In this document: positions 23,171 through 33,326 of the stretch, one piece after another | Layout of the letters: each line of letters opens with the position of its first letter | Numbering within the stretch: the first letter of the stretch is position 1 | From: Tipula vernalis | Taxonomy: Eukaryota; Arthropoda; Insecta; Diptera; Tipulidae | DNA length: 64,000 nucleotides | Assembly: GCA_958295665.1 (NCBI GenBank) | Contig: OY282560.1 | Location: 190,590,061-190,654,060 of the forward strand | Reading direction: 5' to 3' | Program-made: the position numbers and the translations under genes | Notes under the pieces: model-generated | What the model was told of the DNA's origin: nothing | Seen by the model: only the letters and a program-made list of their open reading frames with translations | Database searches by the model: none

Positions 23171-25171
23171 TGATTAGATAGTTATACTCATAGCTAATCT
23201 ATGTATAGAGATTGACTAAAAATAAATTTTTCTTAATTTTTATTTAGATCAAAACTGAAGTTGCAAAACTCTTGATAATTTCGCTCTTCGTAAAAAAATA
23301 ATTATCTGGCTCTAATCCGGAAAAACCTAATATTTCTTTACATTAACCTTTACATTTATTTGTAATTTGTCTTTTACTTTTCAGTATGCTTCGTGCTACC
23401 TTTACCTTTCCTTTTACGTTTACCTCTACAACAGCGAATTTTCCAAATTCATTTTTAATTTTCCGTCTTAAGATTTTTAATAATTTACCTATTGCAAATA
23501 CCTCTTGTTGGTTGGTCCAAAATGCTGGTTGTTAAAAAATATAATATTTTTACAGATTGGTATTAAGTTTATTTGTAGTTTTAATAAATTCGGTAACCAA
23601 ATATTTTATAGTTAACTTATAAATTAACGAACTGTCATCTCTGAACTATAAGTGCATTTCATATTATTTTAATTTACCGAGAAGATACTGTAAAATTTAA
23701 AATTGTTATTGTTATGACATCGTTATAATAAAATATGTATTTACTTCAATTTATCACGAGGAGACGAGAGCTATTGAATAACATAAAATGCGCACGGATT
23801 TTTGTTTATAAATTTTTTATTAAATTTTTGTATGATACCTGTACATACTTCACAATAATATAATGTTATATTTGTTTATGATACAACAAAACAACATAAA
23901 AAAATCATATAACAAATACTCTAGATATGTTGTTAATTTTTTATGTTGTTAGTTTTTCAGATATATTTTAATTATGTTTTTGGTATTTTTTGTGTTGTGC
24001 TTTAGAGTGAATAGTTGTTTGTTAGTTGTTTGTGCTACAATATTTAAAAAACAGAATCGCGAAATATACGTGTGTAGTTATACCTACAAATACACGAGTA
24101 CCAACTACGTTTTTTTTTGTCGGATTTTTTATTGTATTTTACTATACAGAAAAGAATAGTGGAATGATGATAATAGCAATTATAACAACGAAATATAGTT
24201 AAAATAAAATAAAAAAACTGTTTCATATAATAATAATTTTAATCATAATGATAATGATAATATTCATTTTTTATAAACATAGCATTGTTTGAATATATGG
24301 ATTAGTGTTTCTGCAGCGAGTTCTATACAAACTGTAGTTTATTTCACCAAAGTTTTTTATTTTAATTAAATGCAATTATTAGTTTATGGTAAAATTTATT
24401 TCAATTACTTCTGCATCTATTAACGTATATAGCGTAAACAGTAAATTAAAAGTTTATCTATAAAACTACTATCCAAAAGCACCATTTGGTGGTTGAGGGG
24501 GTCGATATCTTTAGAAAGATGTATGAATATTCCCAACTACATCATATTTCTTACCATAAAATAATAAAACAAATTTATTAAAATTTTTTATTAAAATCAT
24601 TTTCATGTGTGTTGTGTAACAATATACTATTTTTAAGAATTTTTACGTTTCAAAATATAATTTGAACAACAAAAAAGAGTAAAATTTAGCCTACATAAAT
24701 CCAGTTGTTATTATCAAAAATCAGTCTGAAGGTTAAGGTCTGAAATTATAAATTATTGTCGTAACAAAATAAATAAAGAACCATAATATGTACATACATA
24801 AATAAATAAGTTAACGTATAAATCCTAGCAATTTATTTAATTTTTCTGAATTAAAATGTTTAAATCTTTTAAAACTGGTTCAATCAGGCGCAGATATCAG
24901 CCTAATTAAGAGAAACGTAATCAAATATAAGATTGAAGTCCCTCCCAATTTAAAAATTCAAATTCTAGGTACTACAAATGAAAATATAAGTACCTAAGCT
25001 TTAGTAAAAAAATATTATATTATGTGTACCGAATGAAATTTGTGATTCCCAAATTTATATTATCTCATGGGATACTGCGCAAAGGAAAAAAATAGTACCG
25101 TTATTTTGTAGAAAAACAATTGAAAAAAAACGAATAAGCGTCAAATTGTGCATTTTTTTATTATTTTCGAT
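23171..25171. other. AT-rich DNA without recognisable genes
   Basis: These 2 kb are AT-rich and hold only short frames of no known family. The last ~100 bases are presumably the 5' flank of the mariner-like transposase at 25172. Confidence 0.4.
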
Positions 25172-25397
25172 ATGGACGAATCAGAAGAAGAAAAATGTGA
25201 TTTAATAATTAGATTGTGCAATGATCGTCCAGAGTATATTAATAAAAAAATTGCTAAATTTGCAGGTGTTTCCAATAACACGGTAAGAAAGGTAAAAAAT
25301 AAATTTCATTTCAATCTTTCTGTATCACCTAAGCCCGGATCCGGAGCAAAGAAAGGGGCTCCAAATAAAATGTTAGAACTTTACGCATCATTACCAA
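25172..25397 (+). pseudogene. Mariner-like transposase, N-terminal part (split by LINE)
   Basis: From ATG at 25172 the frame gives an N-terminal helix-turn-helix, NKKIAKFAGVSNNTVRKVKNKF, followed by KPGSGAKKGAPNK, a basic hinge like that of Tc1/mariner transposases. The frame is open until it runs into the LINE insertion at 25398. The continuation starts again at 30654, after the second copy of the 12-bp duplication (CATCATTACCAA). Joining the two sides without the LINE restores the reading order of one gene. Confidence 0.68.
25386..25397 (+). repeat. Target-site duplication of LOA copy 1 (left)
   Basis: CATCATTACCAA occurs here and at 30654-30665, exactly bordering the LINE. A 12-bp duplication fits target-primed insertion. 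Confidence 0.9.
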
Positions 25398-25413
25398 GGT
25401 TAGGTTAGGTTAG
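25398..25413 (-). repeat. TTAGG-type tail at the LOA 3' terminus
   Basis: GGTTAGGTTAGGTTAG lies directly between the target duplication and the 3' untranslated sequence. The same tail type ends the second LOA copy at 46798-46810. Confidence 0.85.
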
Positions 25414-25479
25414 AGCAGCTGCCAAAACGCATACTTAGACCGATGACGGTCAGTTGTGATACCGAGGGATCCTACTCTC

Positions 25480-28400
25480 CTTCCACCTTCACTGGAACCA
25501 ATTTGAGCTACTCAAACTATACCTAAGTCAGGTCTGCGTAGGGAAAGTAGCGTCTTGCAGCGCTTCAAGTCCAGTTTCGACCAGACTTGCCGCGCTTCCT
25601 TTCATGTTATGGTGTTAGTCCACCTCTTCTCTGCCGAGGCTATCGCCTCATTTCTAAGCGCCCTATACAACGCTGCTATGGGCCTCCCCAGATTAGCCCT
25701 TTCCAGTTTCAATTGGAGGTTGTACTTTGCCTTGTCAGTTCGTCCGCCCTTCAGTTCCCCAGTACGTCCGAGTGACCGGGGACAAAGGCTATCTGGATAT
25801 TGAGCTGCTCACTCATCTCGTTAAGAGATGAGCGGCACTTCAATACCACCACGGATGTCAGAGAAACTGATTCCAGCGACTTGATTGCCGCCTGACTGTC
25901 CACATATATTGTTTTATCCCTTGTGGATATGACATTATGCCTCAACAAAGTCAGCGCTTCCTCAATCGCTACCACCTCCGCCTGGTGCACACTGCAGTGA
26001 TCAGGAAGACGAACGGATAAATTCACATTTAATTTGTTACAAAAGACTCCTGCTCCGACTTTGCCGTCTAGCTTGGAGCCGTCAGTGTAAAATTGTATAC
26101 AACCAGTTTCTGCTATTGACCTGTTCCCCTAGGATTCCGTTGAGGGAAGAAGAGTCCGGAAACAATTTTCAAAGCATACAACCGGTATTGTGTGGTCACT
26201 ATTCTCCACATCTGCCTTTAGCGACCTGCCAATCGTCGAGTGGCCCGTCTGAAGACATTTCCACTCACACACGGCAGAAAGTTGTTCAGCCGTAGTTGCC
26301 GCTCTCTGCTTACTAAAGATGTCGACAGGAAGAAGGTAGAACAAAGCCTCCAGAGCACGTGTAGGGGTTGTCCTCAGTGCCCCGCTTATAAGCAAGCAGG
26401 CCGTTCTCTGTACCTTCTCCATCTTATTCTAATAAGTTTTCTTGTCTAGTGCTGGCCACCACACACTCACCCCGTACATCAGAATCGGTCTGACTACAGC
26501 GGTGACAAGCCAGTGTACCAGCTCTGGTTTTAAACCCCATCTCCTTCCGACGGCGTTCCTACATTAGTAAAGAGCCATAGAAGACTTCTTTACCCTCTCT
26601 AAAATATTGGGCATCCAATTTAGCCTACTGTCCAAGATTATGCCTAGAAATCTTGCCTTATCAGTAAAGGCCAGTGCCGTGCCATTTAAGGTAGGAGGGG
26701 CGACTACCGGAATTTTATATTTCTTGGTAAAGAGTACCAGATCTGTTTTGGATGGATTTATACCCAGCCCACATTTGCTGGCCCACTTTGTAATGATAAG
26801 AAGCGCGTGTTGCATGACCTCCTTAATCGTGCCTAGGTACTTCCCCGAGATCGCGATCGTCACGTCATCTACATATGCTATCACTCCTATTCCCTCCCTC
26901 TCCAGTTCCAAAAGTAATCCATTGATAACTTTGTTCCAGAGAAGGGGTGATAGGACACCACCTTGCGGAGTTCCTCTAACTACCCGCCTCCTAATGGTGG
27001 TTTTCCCCATATCCGCGTTAATAATCCTGCCATCTAGCATCTGATTTATCAATCTCCCTAAGGGGTCGTCCACACCTAAGAACGACAGTCCTTCCCGAAC
27101 TGCCTCCGTCTTGACATTGTTAAAGGCGCCCTCTATATCGAGGAAGGCTACCATACAAGTACTCTTTCGAGTGGATTAATTTCTTAATTGTTCGCACCAG
27201 GGAATGCAGAACCGTGTCCACAGATCTCCCTTTTCAGTAAGTATGTTGAGAAGTCGCCCAATTACGGGGTTTTATTTTTGCCCGTATGTACACGTCGATC
27301 AATCTTTCCAATGTTTTCAACAGAAAGGATGATAGAGTTATCGGTTTTAGGTCTTTTGGGTAGGCCTGTGAATTCTTCCTTGTTTTCGGGATGAAAATCA
27401 CCCTAACCTCCGTTTATTTCTTAGGAATATAATTCTGTTTTAGACACCCCTTGAAGATCACCTCCAGCCATGGGAGAATGATCGACGAGTGTTTTTGCAG
27501 TTCCGCTGGGAAGATACCGGCCAGCCCTGCCGATTTAAAGGGTTTAAAGCCGTTTAGTGCCCATAGGATCCGGTTCTTGCACACGATTTCCTCGGGGCAC
27601 CCAAACGATACACTTTCCCCCTCCCCGCCAAGCTCCGTCGACACATCCACACTACCTGGGAAATGGGTATCCAAGAGAAGCGCCAGTGATTCCCCAGTAG
27701 ACGTTGTCTACAGCCCATCAGGTTTGATTAAGTAACTAGGGCTCGTTGGACTCTTAGATAAGATTTTCCTGAGGCGCAAAGTCTTCGAAACACCTTTCAT
27801 TTTTTCACAGAATAGTCTCCAAGACCTCCTCCGCGCCCTTCTTAATTCCCTTTTATACTTTTTAAGTGCTACTTATAGGAGTCCCAGTCCTGAGCTTCCC
27901 TAGAGCCCTTTGCTCTATTAAATGATTTCCTACACCTTGGACGTAGGATTCCCAGCTTCCTGGACCACCATACCGGTTTCTGCTTCCCTTTAGGTATTCT
28001 CCTGGGGCAAGCAGTGTCCAAGGACAAGTTACAGGCGCTTGTGATTTCATCCACCAGAAAATCCAGCTCCTTCTCTGTGGCTTGCTGCTTCGGAGCATCG
28101 GTCGTTAAGAGTCCTACTAACACTTCCCCGTATTTGTTACAGTTAGTCCTTCTAGGATTCCAGAAGGATCTCCGGGTAACAGGGTGAATGTCAATATTAA
28201 ACGTTTCGTATTAATGGTCCGAGAAGGAGTGGTCATTCGCCACCCGCCATTTTTTTACCATATGTATACTGAAGTCCGATGCAAAGGTAACGTTCAGTGC
28301 CTCCTGCATGTTACTAATAATAAAAGTGGGCTCTTGCCCCAGATTACACACTGCAAGGTTAGTACCCAATAAGTAATCAAATAAGTACTCACCCCTTTCA

Positions 28401-28826
28401 TTGATGTCGGTGATACCACAGATTGTATAGTGCGCATTTGCATCTCAACCCAGTAATACTCCGATCTTTTCTCGTTCCGCTTCAAGTACCAGTTCCCCAA
28501 GGTTATCCGGCGGAACCTCCTTCTCTCGGTCCATGTAGGAAACCAGCCATAGTAAGCAGCCGCCCGTCTCCAGGCCGACTGCCGTTACGTCTCCACCACT
28601 ATATTGTGAAAGAAGAAAATACTCAAGTTATTTTTAGCTAGATTTTATCGGACTTAGAAGAGTATAAAATTGTATATCCTTTTAAACCGACGCCACACAT
28701 CTTGTTTTTACTAATCCAGGGTTCTTGAATTAGGATTATGTCCTCATCAAATTTGGTCAGTCTGAGGAACAAGGCTGCCGAGGCAGCCTTATAATGGTGA
28801 ATAATAATCTGAACCGTGCTTAGCAT
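25480..28826 (-). pseudogene. LOA ORF2: endonuclease, reverse transcriptase, RNase H; broken
   Basis: ATG at 28826 opens the endonuclease: HHYKAASAALFLRL, then ILIQEPWI, with a later VANDHSFSDH catalytic block at about 28235. A linker with PRRIPKGKQKPVWWS lies at about 28000. RT pieces include the priming block around 27154 (MVAFLDIEGAFNNV), GTPQGGVLSPLLWN and the active-site box AYVDD (about 26870), then FLGIILDSRLNW. RNase H reads YTDGSK (about 26085) and VHQAEVVAIEEAL, YVDSQAAIKSL and FVPGHSDVLGN down to 25751. A Trp/Lys-rich tail is truncated near 25480. Pieces lie in different frames with several stops, so the roughly 1100-codon polyprotein cannot be made. The RT and RNase H active-site residues themselves are still present. 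Confidence 0.87.
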
Positions 28827-28877
28827 GCACAGATCAACTTACCTTTCTTCATATACCCTCCGCTGTTGCGGCAGGGT

Positions 28878-30204
28878 TTAATCTCCCGGTCCCAGGGGGA
28901 CATCATCACTCCTAACGCTCCCTTCCGGTGCTAAGTGTTGGCTCTTTATGCCACCCTCCTCCTCCATCGACTTGACCCGATCCTCCTCGTTCGAGTCCAG
29001 GGATAGGCGACTAGCCATGGCCGTCAATCGCTCCATCACAGAGCTCCCAACGTCCTGTGTGTCGCCACCCTCTCCCTGCTCTTCGCCTGGTAGGTCTTCC
29101 GCAATTGCTTCGGCCTCATCCTTTTTGAACACCTTAAGGGTAATCGACCCGAAACCGAAGTCGATTACCCCCTTAGTTTTAGCTAGAGGGGCTAGGGACA
29201 CTTTGTTCACCACTAAAATGAGCAACCTCCCATCGCCTCCTCTTGTTTAACGATCTTCCAATTATTCGTCGGAAGATCCACGTTACTTGCCCGAATTATT
29301 TGCATGATTTCATCCGGACAGGATGGCTCGATTGGCAGCCAGACGCGTGCCCTTGGTCTGCTCGGGATCTTGTCCCTGTCAACCACTGCCAGCTTCGCGC
29401 CATGCCACACTTCTCCTACCCTAGCTTCGGCCAGACGATAGAGGCCTGCCGATCTCTGATCCGCGCACGCCGTTAGCTTAACGCACGCCTGATGCCATCC
29501 TGCATCCCTACAAGATGGAGGTGGCCCTAGATTTTCTCCGAGTACCGTTAGGAAAACGGAGTTTAGTGCGTTATACACTAGCCTCCATTTATCAAGAGTG
29601 ATACTCCCATCTTCTTGACTCCGGTCAATGACGGCTAGTATCCCTGGATGCTCCTTAAGGACGTCACTGAATAGTGTTGCCCCGTGCGTTCCAGCATCTC
29701 CCTTGGCTCCCTGCATTCTAGGTCGCTTACTATCGCCAGCTTCCACTTCGTATTGGGACCGCTGTCGTCTTTTCGACTCCGCCGGTACCCTCCCCGAATT
29801 GTTGCCTAAGAAGGTAACCTTTGCCTATGCCAGAGATTTCCTTTGTTTCTGCGTTAACAGCTCCTCAGGGGTGGCCGCCAGCCTATCCAAAAACCTCCGC
29901 GCCGCGCGTCGGTTCCTGTACCGCCGCCTAGCCTCAGGGATAACATTCGCGCCAGTCGCCGGCATAAGTGCCAAGGCCGCGTTTACCGAAGAACCTACTG
30001 TGAAGGTAGCTTGCCCTTTACGATCCAAGCTCCCTTTTACTACGGCAGGCCCTCGGCTTCCACTGGTACCCGGTACCGCAGCCTTCAAGACCCTTCTTGT
30101 TTCTATGTTGGTGACTCCACCTTTAAGGTTTGAGCCACCAACCGTAATACCTATTGGCTTTTTGAGAGTGCCCGTTTTTTTTCTTTTGTATTATTTATAT
30201 TCAT
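28878..30204 (-). pseudogene. LOA ORF1 (gag-like), one amber stop and one frameshift
   Basis: An ATG at 30204 opens MNINNTKEKKTGTLKKPIGI, a basic N-terminus. The frame continues through a G/A-rich part to ERRYRNRRAARRFLDRL-type arginine-rich sequence, then meets TAG at 29822-29824. The same frame resumes at once (AKVTFLGNNSG) and runs through a domain with ITLDKWRLVYNAL, AGWHQACVKLTACAD and ARVWLP, a pattern I associate with the RRM-like DUF4780 domain of insect LINE ORF1 proteins. A one-base shift near 29225 leads to LILVVNKVSLAPL and an acidic C-terminus ending at 28878. The protein likely coats LINE RNA. The stop plus shift make it non-functional as written. Confidence 0.7.
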
Positions 30205-30653
30205 ATGTTCAGACGAGTTCCGGAGAGTTAAACGGTCCACCCTCGCAGAGATCCGTATACGAGGGTAAGGCTGATTAAAACTGGAGGTCGCTTGGTATCC
30301 AAAGTCCGCATATTAGAAATTAGTTTACCCACTAACCATGCATTCCTTGGCATATGCTGTTCCACCGTGACTTAGAGATTTGTGTAAGGTTTACTCCTTC
30401 AGCGCTGTATATTAGCCCAGGAAAATTCCTAGTTACCAGTAGTCACCACGTGGAGGTCGTACATGCACTTGCGAGTCACTCCTGGATATATAATATACAT
30501 CCATCCGCGACCACCCACCCCCTACCCCCGCCTAACACATGACCAGCACAGTGGACAGAAAGTGGGTGCTGTGATAGGTTGCGGAGCCGATGAAAATCAT
30601 TCGGCTTATTATACCCCCCCCCCCCCACCACTACCACATTCGCCAAGACTATC
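30205..30653 (-). other. 5' leader of LOA copy 1
   Basis: About 450 bases precede ORF1. Part of it (about 30380-30480) is similar to 50290-50410, suggesting a shared LOA leader. It contains a run of 13 C (30614-30626 on the plus strand) near the 5' end. An internal promoter is expected here from LINE biology but none is demonstrable. Confidence 0.55.
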
Positions 30654-30665
30654 CATCATTACCAA
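30654..30665 (+). repeat. Target-site duplication of LOA copy 1 (right)
   Basis: Second copy of CATCATTACCAA, identical to 25386-25397. Confidence 0.9.
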
Positions 30666-31170
30666 ACATCATTCGATATCTATGCGGGATTTGGCCAGAA
30701 AAACAAAAACAACCAAATCGATGGTGGAACAAGCTAAAACCAGAAATAATCTACGAACACATAAGAAGTCAAAATCCCAAAAATAAGTGTTAAACAATTC
30801 AATAGAGGGATAAATCGAGCAAAGAACCTTATTGTAACAAATGATTGAACGAACGGAAATATTTTTGTATCGTAATGGATGACGAGACATACGTCAATAT
30901 ACATCTCTCGACACTTCCAAGTCCCTAATATCACATAAGAAAGAAAGATAAAGAACTGGACGAATCAGTTACTACCATAGCTGTTGAAAAATTTACAGAT
31001 GGAAACGGGCATCTGCCAAAGTCACTGAAGATATCATCCAGAAGCAAGCGGCTTCCATTCGGGAAAAGTAAATTTTCGCCGTAAAATGAACAAAAAGTCC
31101 GAATAGCTATTTTTAATTAAAAAGTATAAAATATGTACAACAAAACAATAAAAGAATAATAATAATTATC
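30654..31170 (+). pseudogene. Mariner-like transposase, C-terminal part (after LINE)
   Basis: The frame resumes as IRYSMRDLARKTKTTKSMVE (after one shift), the second helix-turn-helix of the same transposase, then NNLRTHKKSKSQK, and in another frame VMDDETYVNIH (about 30876), the first catalytic Asp block (MDDETY). Further scraps (EKFTDGNGHLPKS, KRLPFGKSK) extend to about 31070. The second and third catalytic blocks are absent, so the 3' half of the gene is deleted. It pairs with 25172-25397. Confidence 0.65.
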
Positions 31171-31479
31171 TATTGCCCTTTATTTTTAATTCTTTGCTGT
31201 GGAATCATAGGCAAAGATTTTTTTGAGACTTTCCAATGCATTATCAATTATGAAGCTTTATCAATTTTATTTCAAAATTCTATTCTTAACTTATCATTAA
31301 TTTCTGATGTTAATCATACAGTCATAAAGGACTTGGAAGTTCTTTCTAGAGCAGAAACTTTCGTTACATTTTCAACTTCGGGTAAGAAAGACAATGTAAG
31401 TTACTACTTTTGTTCCCAAAGGATGTTTTGACATCTATCGGAGGGGAGACCGTGGTGGATGAACGCCCACATGAATATT

Positions 31480-31756
31480 CAATAATGACAATAACAGTAC
31501 TGTCGTTACCAAGAATTAGTTCCAAGAGTGTTCCTAGCTAATTGCATGATTAAACCACAGAATGGTTTTACAACGTTTAGTTTATTAAACAATAAGGAAT
31601 ATCGAATTAAACTAAAAAACGTTAATTTAAATTTTCAACAACTTGATCAATTATAAAATAAACATATCACATCTAAACAATGAAAAATACCTTCGATTTT
31701 GGAAATTTGTCGAGAGTATAATGGCGTATTTTTTTACCGATATCTTAAATGGAACT
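31480..31756 (+). pseudogene. Gypsy element A, pol segment upstream of RT
   Basis: Broken frames give PRISSKSVP, then LANCMIKPQNGFTTFSLLNN and RIKLKNVNLNFQQLDQ, then ICREYNGVFF/FFTDI near 31700-31745. Ty3/gypsy pol of insects has such a stretch between protease and RT (IPxQxxLxRxxxxPxNGxTxxSxLNxxxxxxxI..., then a C-x-x-(Y/F)xxxFxxxGD segment). It stops at 31756, where the composite insertion begins, and RT resumes on the far side at 41686. The frame is shifted several times. Confidence 0.5.
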
Positions 31757-31919
31757 AGGGCATCCAACTTCTGTCCAAAATATGAATACCGGTATTTCTG
31801 TATTACTTCACGACAAAACCGGGATATAGGTGTTAATACTGGTATTGTTTAGTTAACACTTATAAAAGACATTGGACATTTAAAAAAGTAGTTTTGTTCA
31901 ACTTTATTATACAATTTTA

Positions 31920-32060
31920 ACTCTCCGTTGGGTACATGAGTATGACCAGACTTTTTCAAATTTACGAAAACCTATGAAAGGATAATTATAATAGTGTTGT
32001 GATATACACATTGTTTTCATACCTCATGAGTCTGGCCAGAACCCCTATACATTTTATATG
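31920..32060. repeat. Subterminal repeats of the piggyBac-like element (left)
   Basis: GGTACATGAGTATGACCAGAC (31931 onward) and CATACCTCATGAGTCTGGCC (about 32020) lie here. Their inverse type GACTCATGAGGTACG recurs at about 40630, on the other side of the piggyBac-like gene. Such inverted subterminal repeats are usual for piggyBac elements. The TTAA ends were not located. Confidence 0.4.
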
Positions 32061-32376
32061 AAAGTTGATGGAATTTTTCACATTTTTGACTTGTTATTGG
32101 TAAATTTCCATTCAATCTGCCATAAGTATTCTATCAGCATTCTCTGTACACATAAACAAATAAGTATCCAGAAGCACACATGCGCATTTATACACATAAA
32201 TGTGTATGCTCATACTATTGAGCGATACTTTTTCGACGTTTTCCTTGTTGTTTCCTATACAAACTTCTCTTTCTATTCTGGTAACAGTGAGTGGGTGTGC
32301 GTATGTGCAGATGTGTAGATTCACGTTTGCGTTATTTCTTTTATACTCATTTGCATCAGATCAGTTGACTAGTGAA

Positions 32377-32381
32377 CGTTG
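32377..32381 (+). repeat. 5-bp target duplication of BEL/Pao (left)
   Basis: CGTTG precedes the left LTR here and follows the right LTR at 39407-39411. Confidence 0.9.
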
Positions 32382-33143
32382 TGTTCACAACGATCAACAC
32401 AACATCAAAAGAAAACACTGTACAAACATTTTATGTTTGACAAAAATTTTATTTATCAAATTATACATACATACGACTTTAATTTACGATGAAAACAACA
32501 AATACAACAGCACCTGAAATAAATAAATAGATATTAATTAATGTAAACTAATGTACACATTTATGTTAATTAATTAGATTATCACAACACAATTTATTTA
32601 TGTTAAACCATTAATTTCACAATATAATTAACACTTTAATTTAAACTCACAAAAAACGAAACAAAAACATAAACAACACAAATTAATTGACAGTCAGACT
32701 GTCAATTATATTATAACAAACACTGTACTAGATTATTATAATTTGAGTGCGTTCAGTACTATTTATGTACACATTTGTACTATAAAATTTGATAATGTAG
32801 AATAATTATTTGTACTATAAAAGTTGATAACGTAGAATAATTATTTGTACTATAAAAGTTGATAACGTAGAATAATTATTGGTTCTATAAACTTTAACAA
32901 TGTAAACGTAGCATTATTATAGTAATAATTTTTAATGTCACACATTTGCAAGAAACCTTCTTCCCTTTTTATAATCATCACTTGAAGAAACCACATCGTC
33001 CTCAAGTCAATAAATACAGTATATACAAACCAATTGTATTTTTTGTCAATTTATTTGGACTCCGCATAATTTTTCTTGGAGAAATTCATAAAGGCGAAGA
33101 TAGATACGCAACCCCACACTATCATCATTCATCTACACGTACA
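32382..33143 (+). repeat. Left LTR of the BEL/Pao element
   Basis: 762 bp, TGTTCACAAC...ACACGTACA. It contains a 35-bp unit repeated about three to four times (32774-32914), each with TATAAAA-like sequence, that probably marks the U3 promoter. AATAAA at about 33009 is a candidate poly-A signal. Confidence 0.95.
32774..32914 (+). promoter_or_regulatory. Tandem 35-bp units with TATA-like boxes in the LTR
   Basis: Units start at 32774, 32809, 32844 and (diverged) 32879. Each reads TTTGTACTATAAAA followed by GTTGATAACGTAG-type sequence. Identical units occur in the right LTR at about 39037-39177. They may supply redundant start sites for the element's RNA. Confidence 0.6.
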
Positions 33144-33148
33144 TTTTT

Positions 33149-33166
33149 TGGTGCCGAAACCCGGGA
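33149..33166 (+). promoter_or_regulatory. Primer binding site, tRNA-Phe type
   Basis: TGGTGCCGAAACCCGGGA begins 5 bp after the left LTR. It is the perfect complement of the 18-base 3' end (with CCA) expected for eukaryotic tRNA-Phe, whose acceptor 3' strand is TTTCGGCA. This is where minus-strand cDNA synthesis would start. Confidence 0.85.
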
Positions 33167-33326
33167 ATTCTACATACTTACTACAGCTGAACAAAATTCA
33201 ATACGATAAGTATACAATCAATATTTTCTTATTGTAACCTCATTTATATGTGGACAATTAAATCAAACGTGTAGTGAATAAATTAATCGTAAATTAAAGT
33301 GATCTGTGAATAAAGTGTGTAACAAA

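Larger units (their letters stand above)
25398..30653 (-). mobile_element. LOA-type LINE with RNase H, near full length
   Basis: On the minus strand the element has a 5' leader (30653-30205, with a C13 run at 30614-30626), ORF1 (30204-28878), ORF2 (28826 to about 25480) with endonuclease, RT and RNase H, and a short 3' end that finishes in CTAACCTAACCTAACC (plus strand GGTTAGGTTAGGTTAG at 25398-25413). The RNase H domain after RT and the ORF1 type fit the LOA clade known from flies and mosquitoes. It is inserted in a mariner-like transposase gene and bounded by a 12-bp duplication. ORF2 carries many frameshifts, so it is dead. Confidence 0.85.

Noticed and set aside
25398..25413. A true telomere or interstitial telomere array
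   Set aside because: Only about three TTAGG units are present, placed exactly at a LINE terminus with a target duplication.
29628..30278. 216-codon plus-strand frame opposite LOA ORF1
   Set aside because: It is the antisense shadow of a GC-richer coding region; the minus strand carries the recognisable ORF1.
33149..33166. A tRNA-Phe gene
   Set aside because: Only the 18-base complement of the tRNA 3' end is present at the expected primer site; no cloverleaf is possible.
32946..33209. 87-codon frame across the end of the left LTR (and its copy at 39209-39412)
   Set aside because: It lies in LTR sequence, crosses the primer binding site and is duplicated only because the LTR is.
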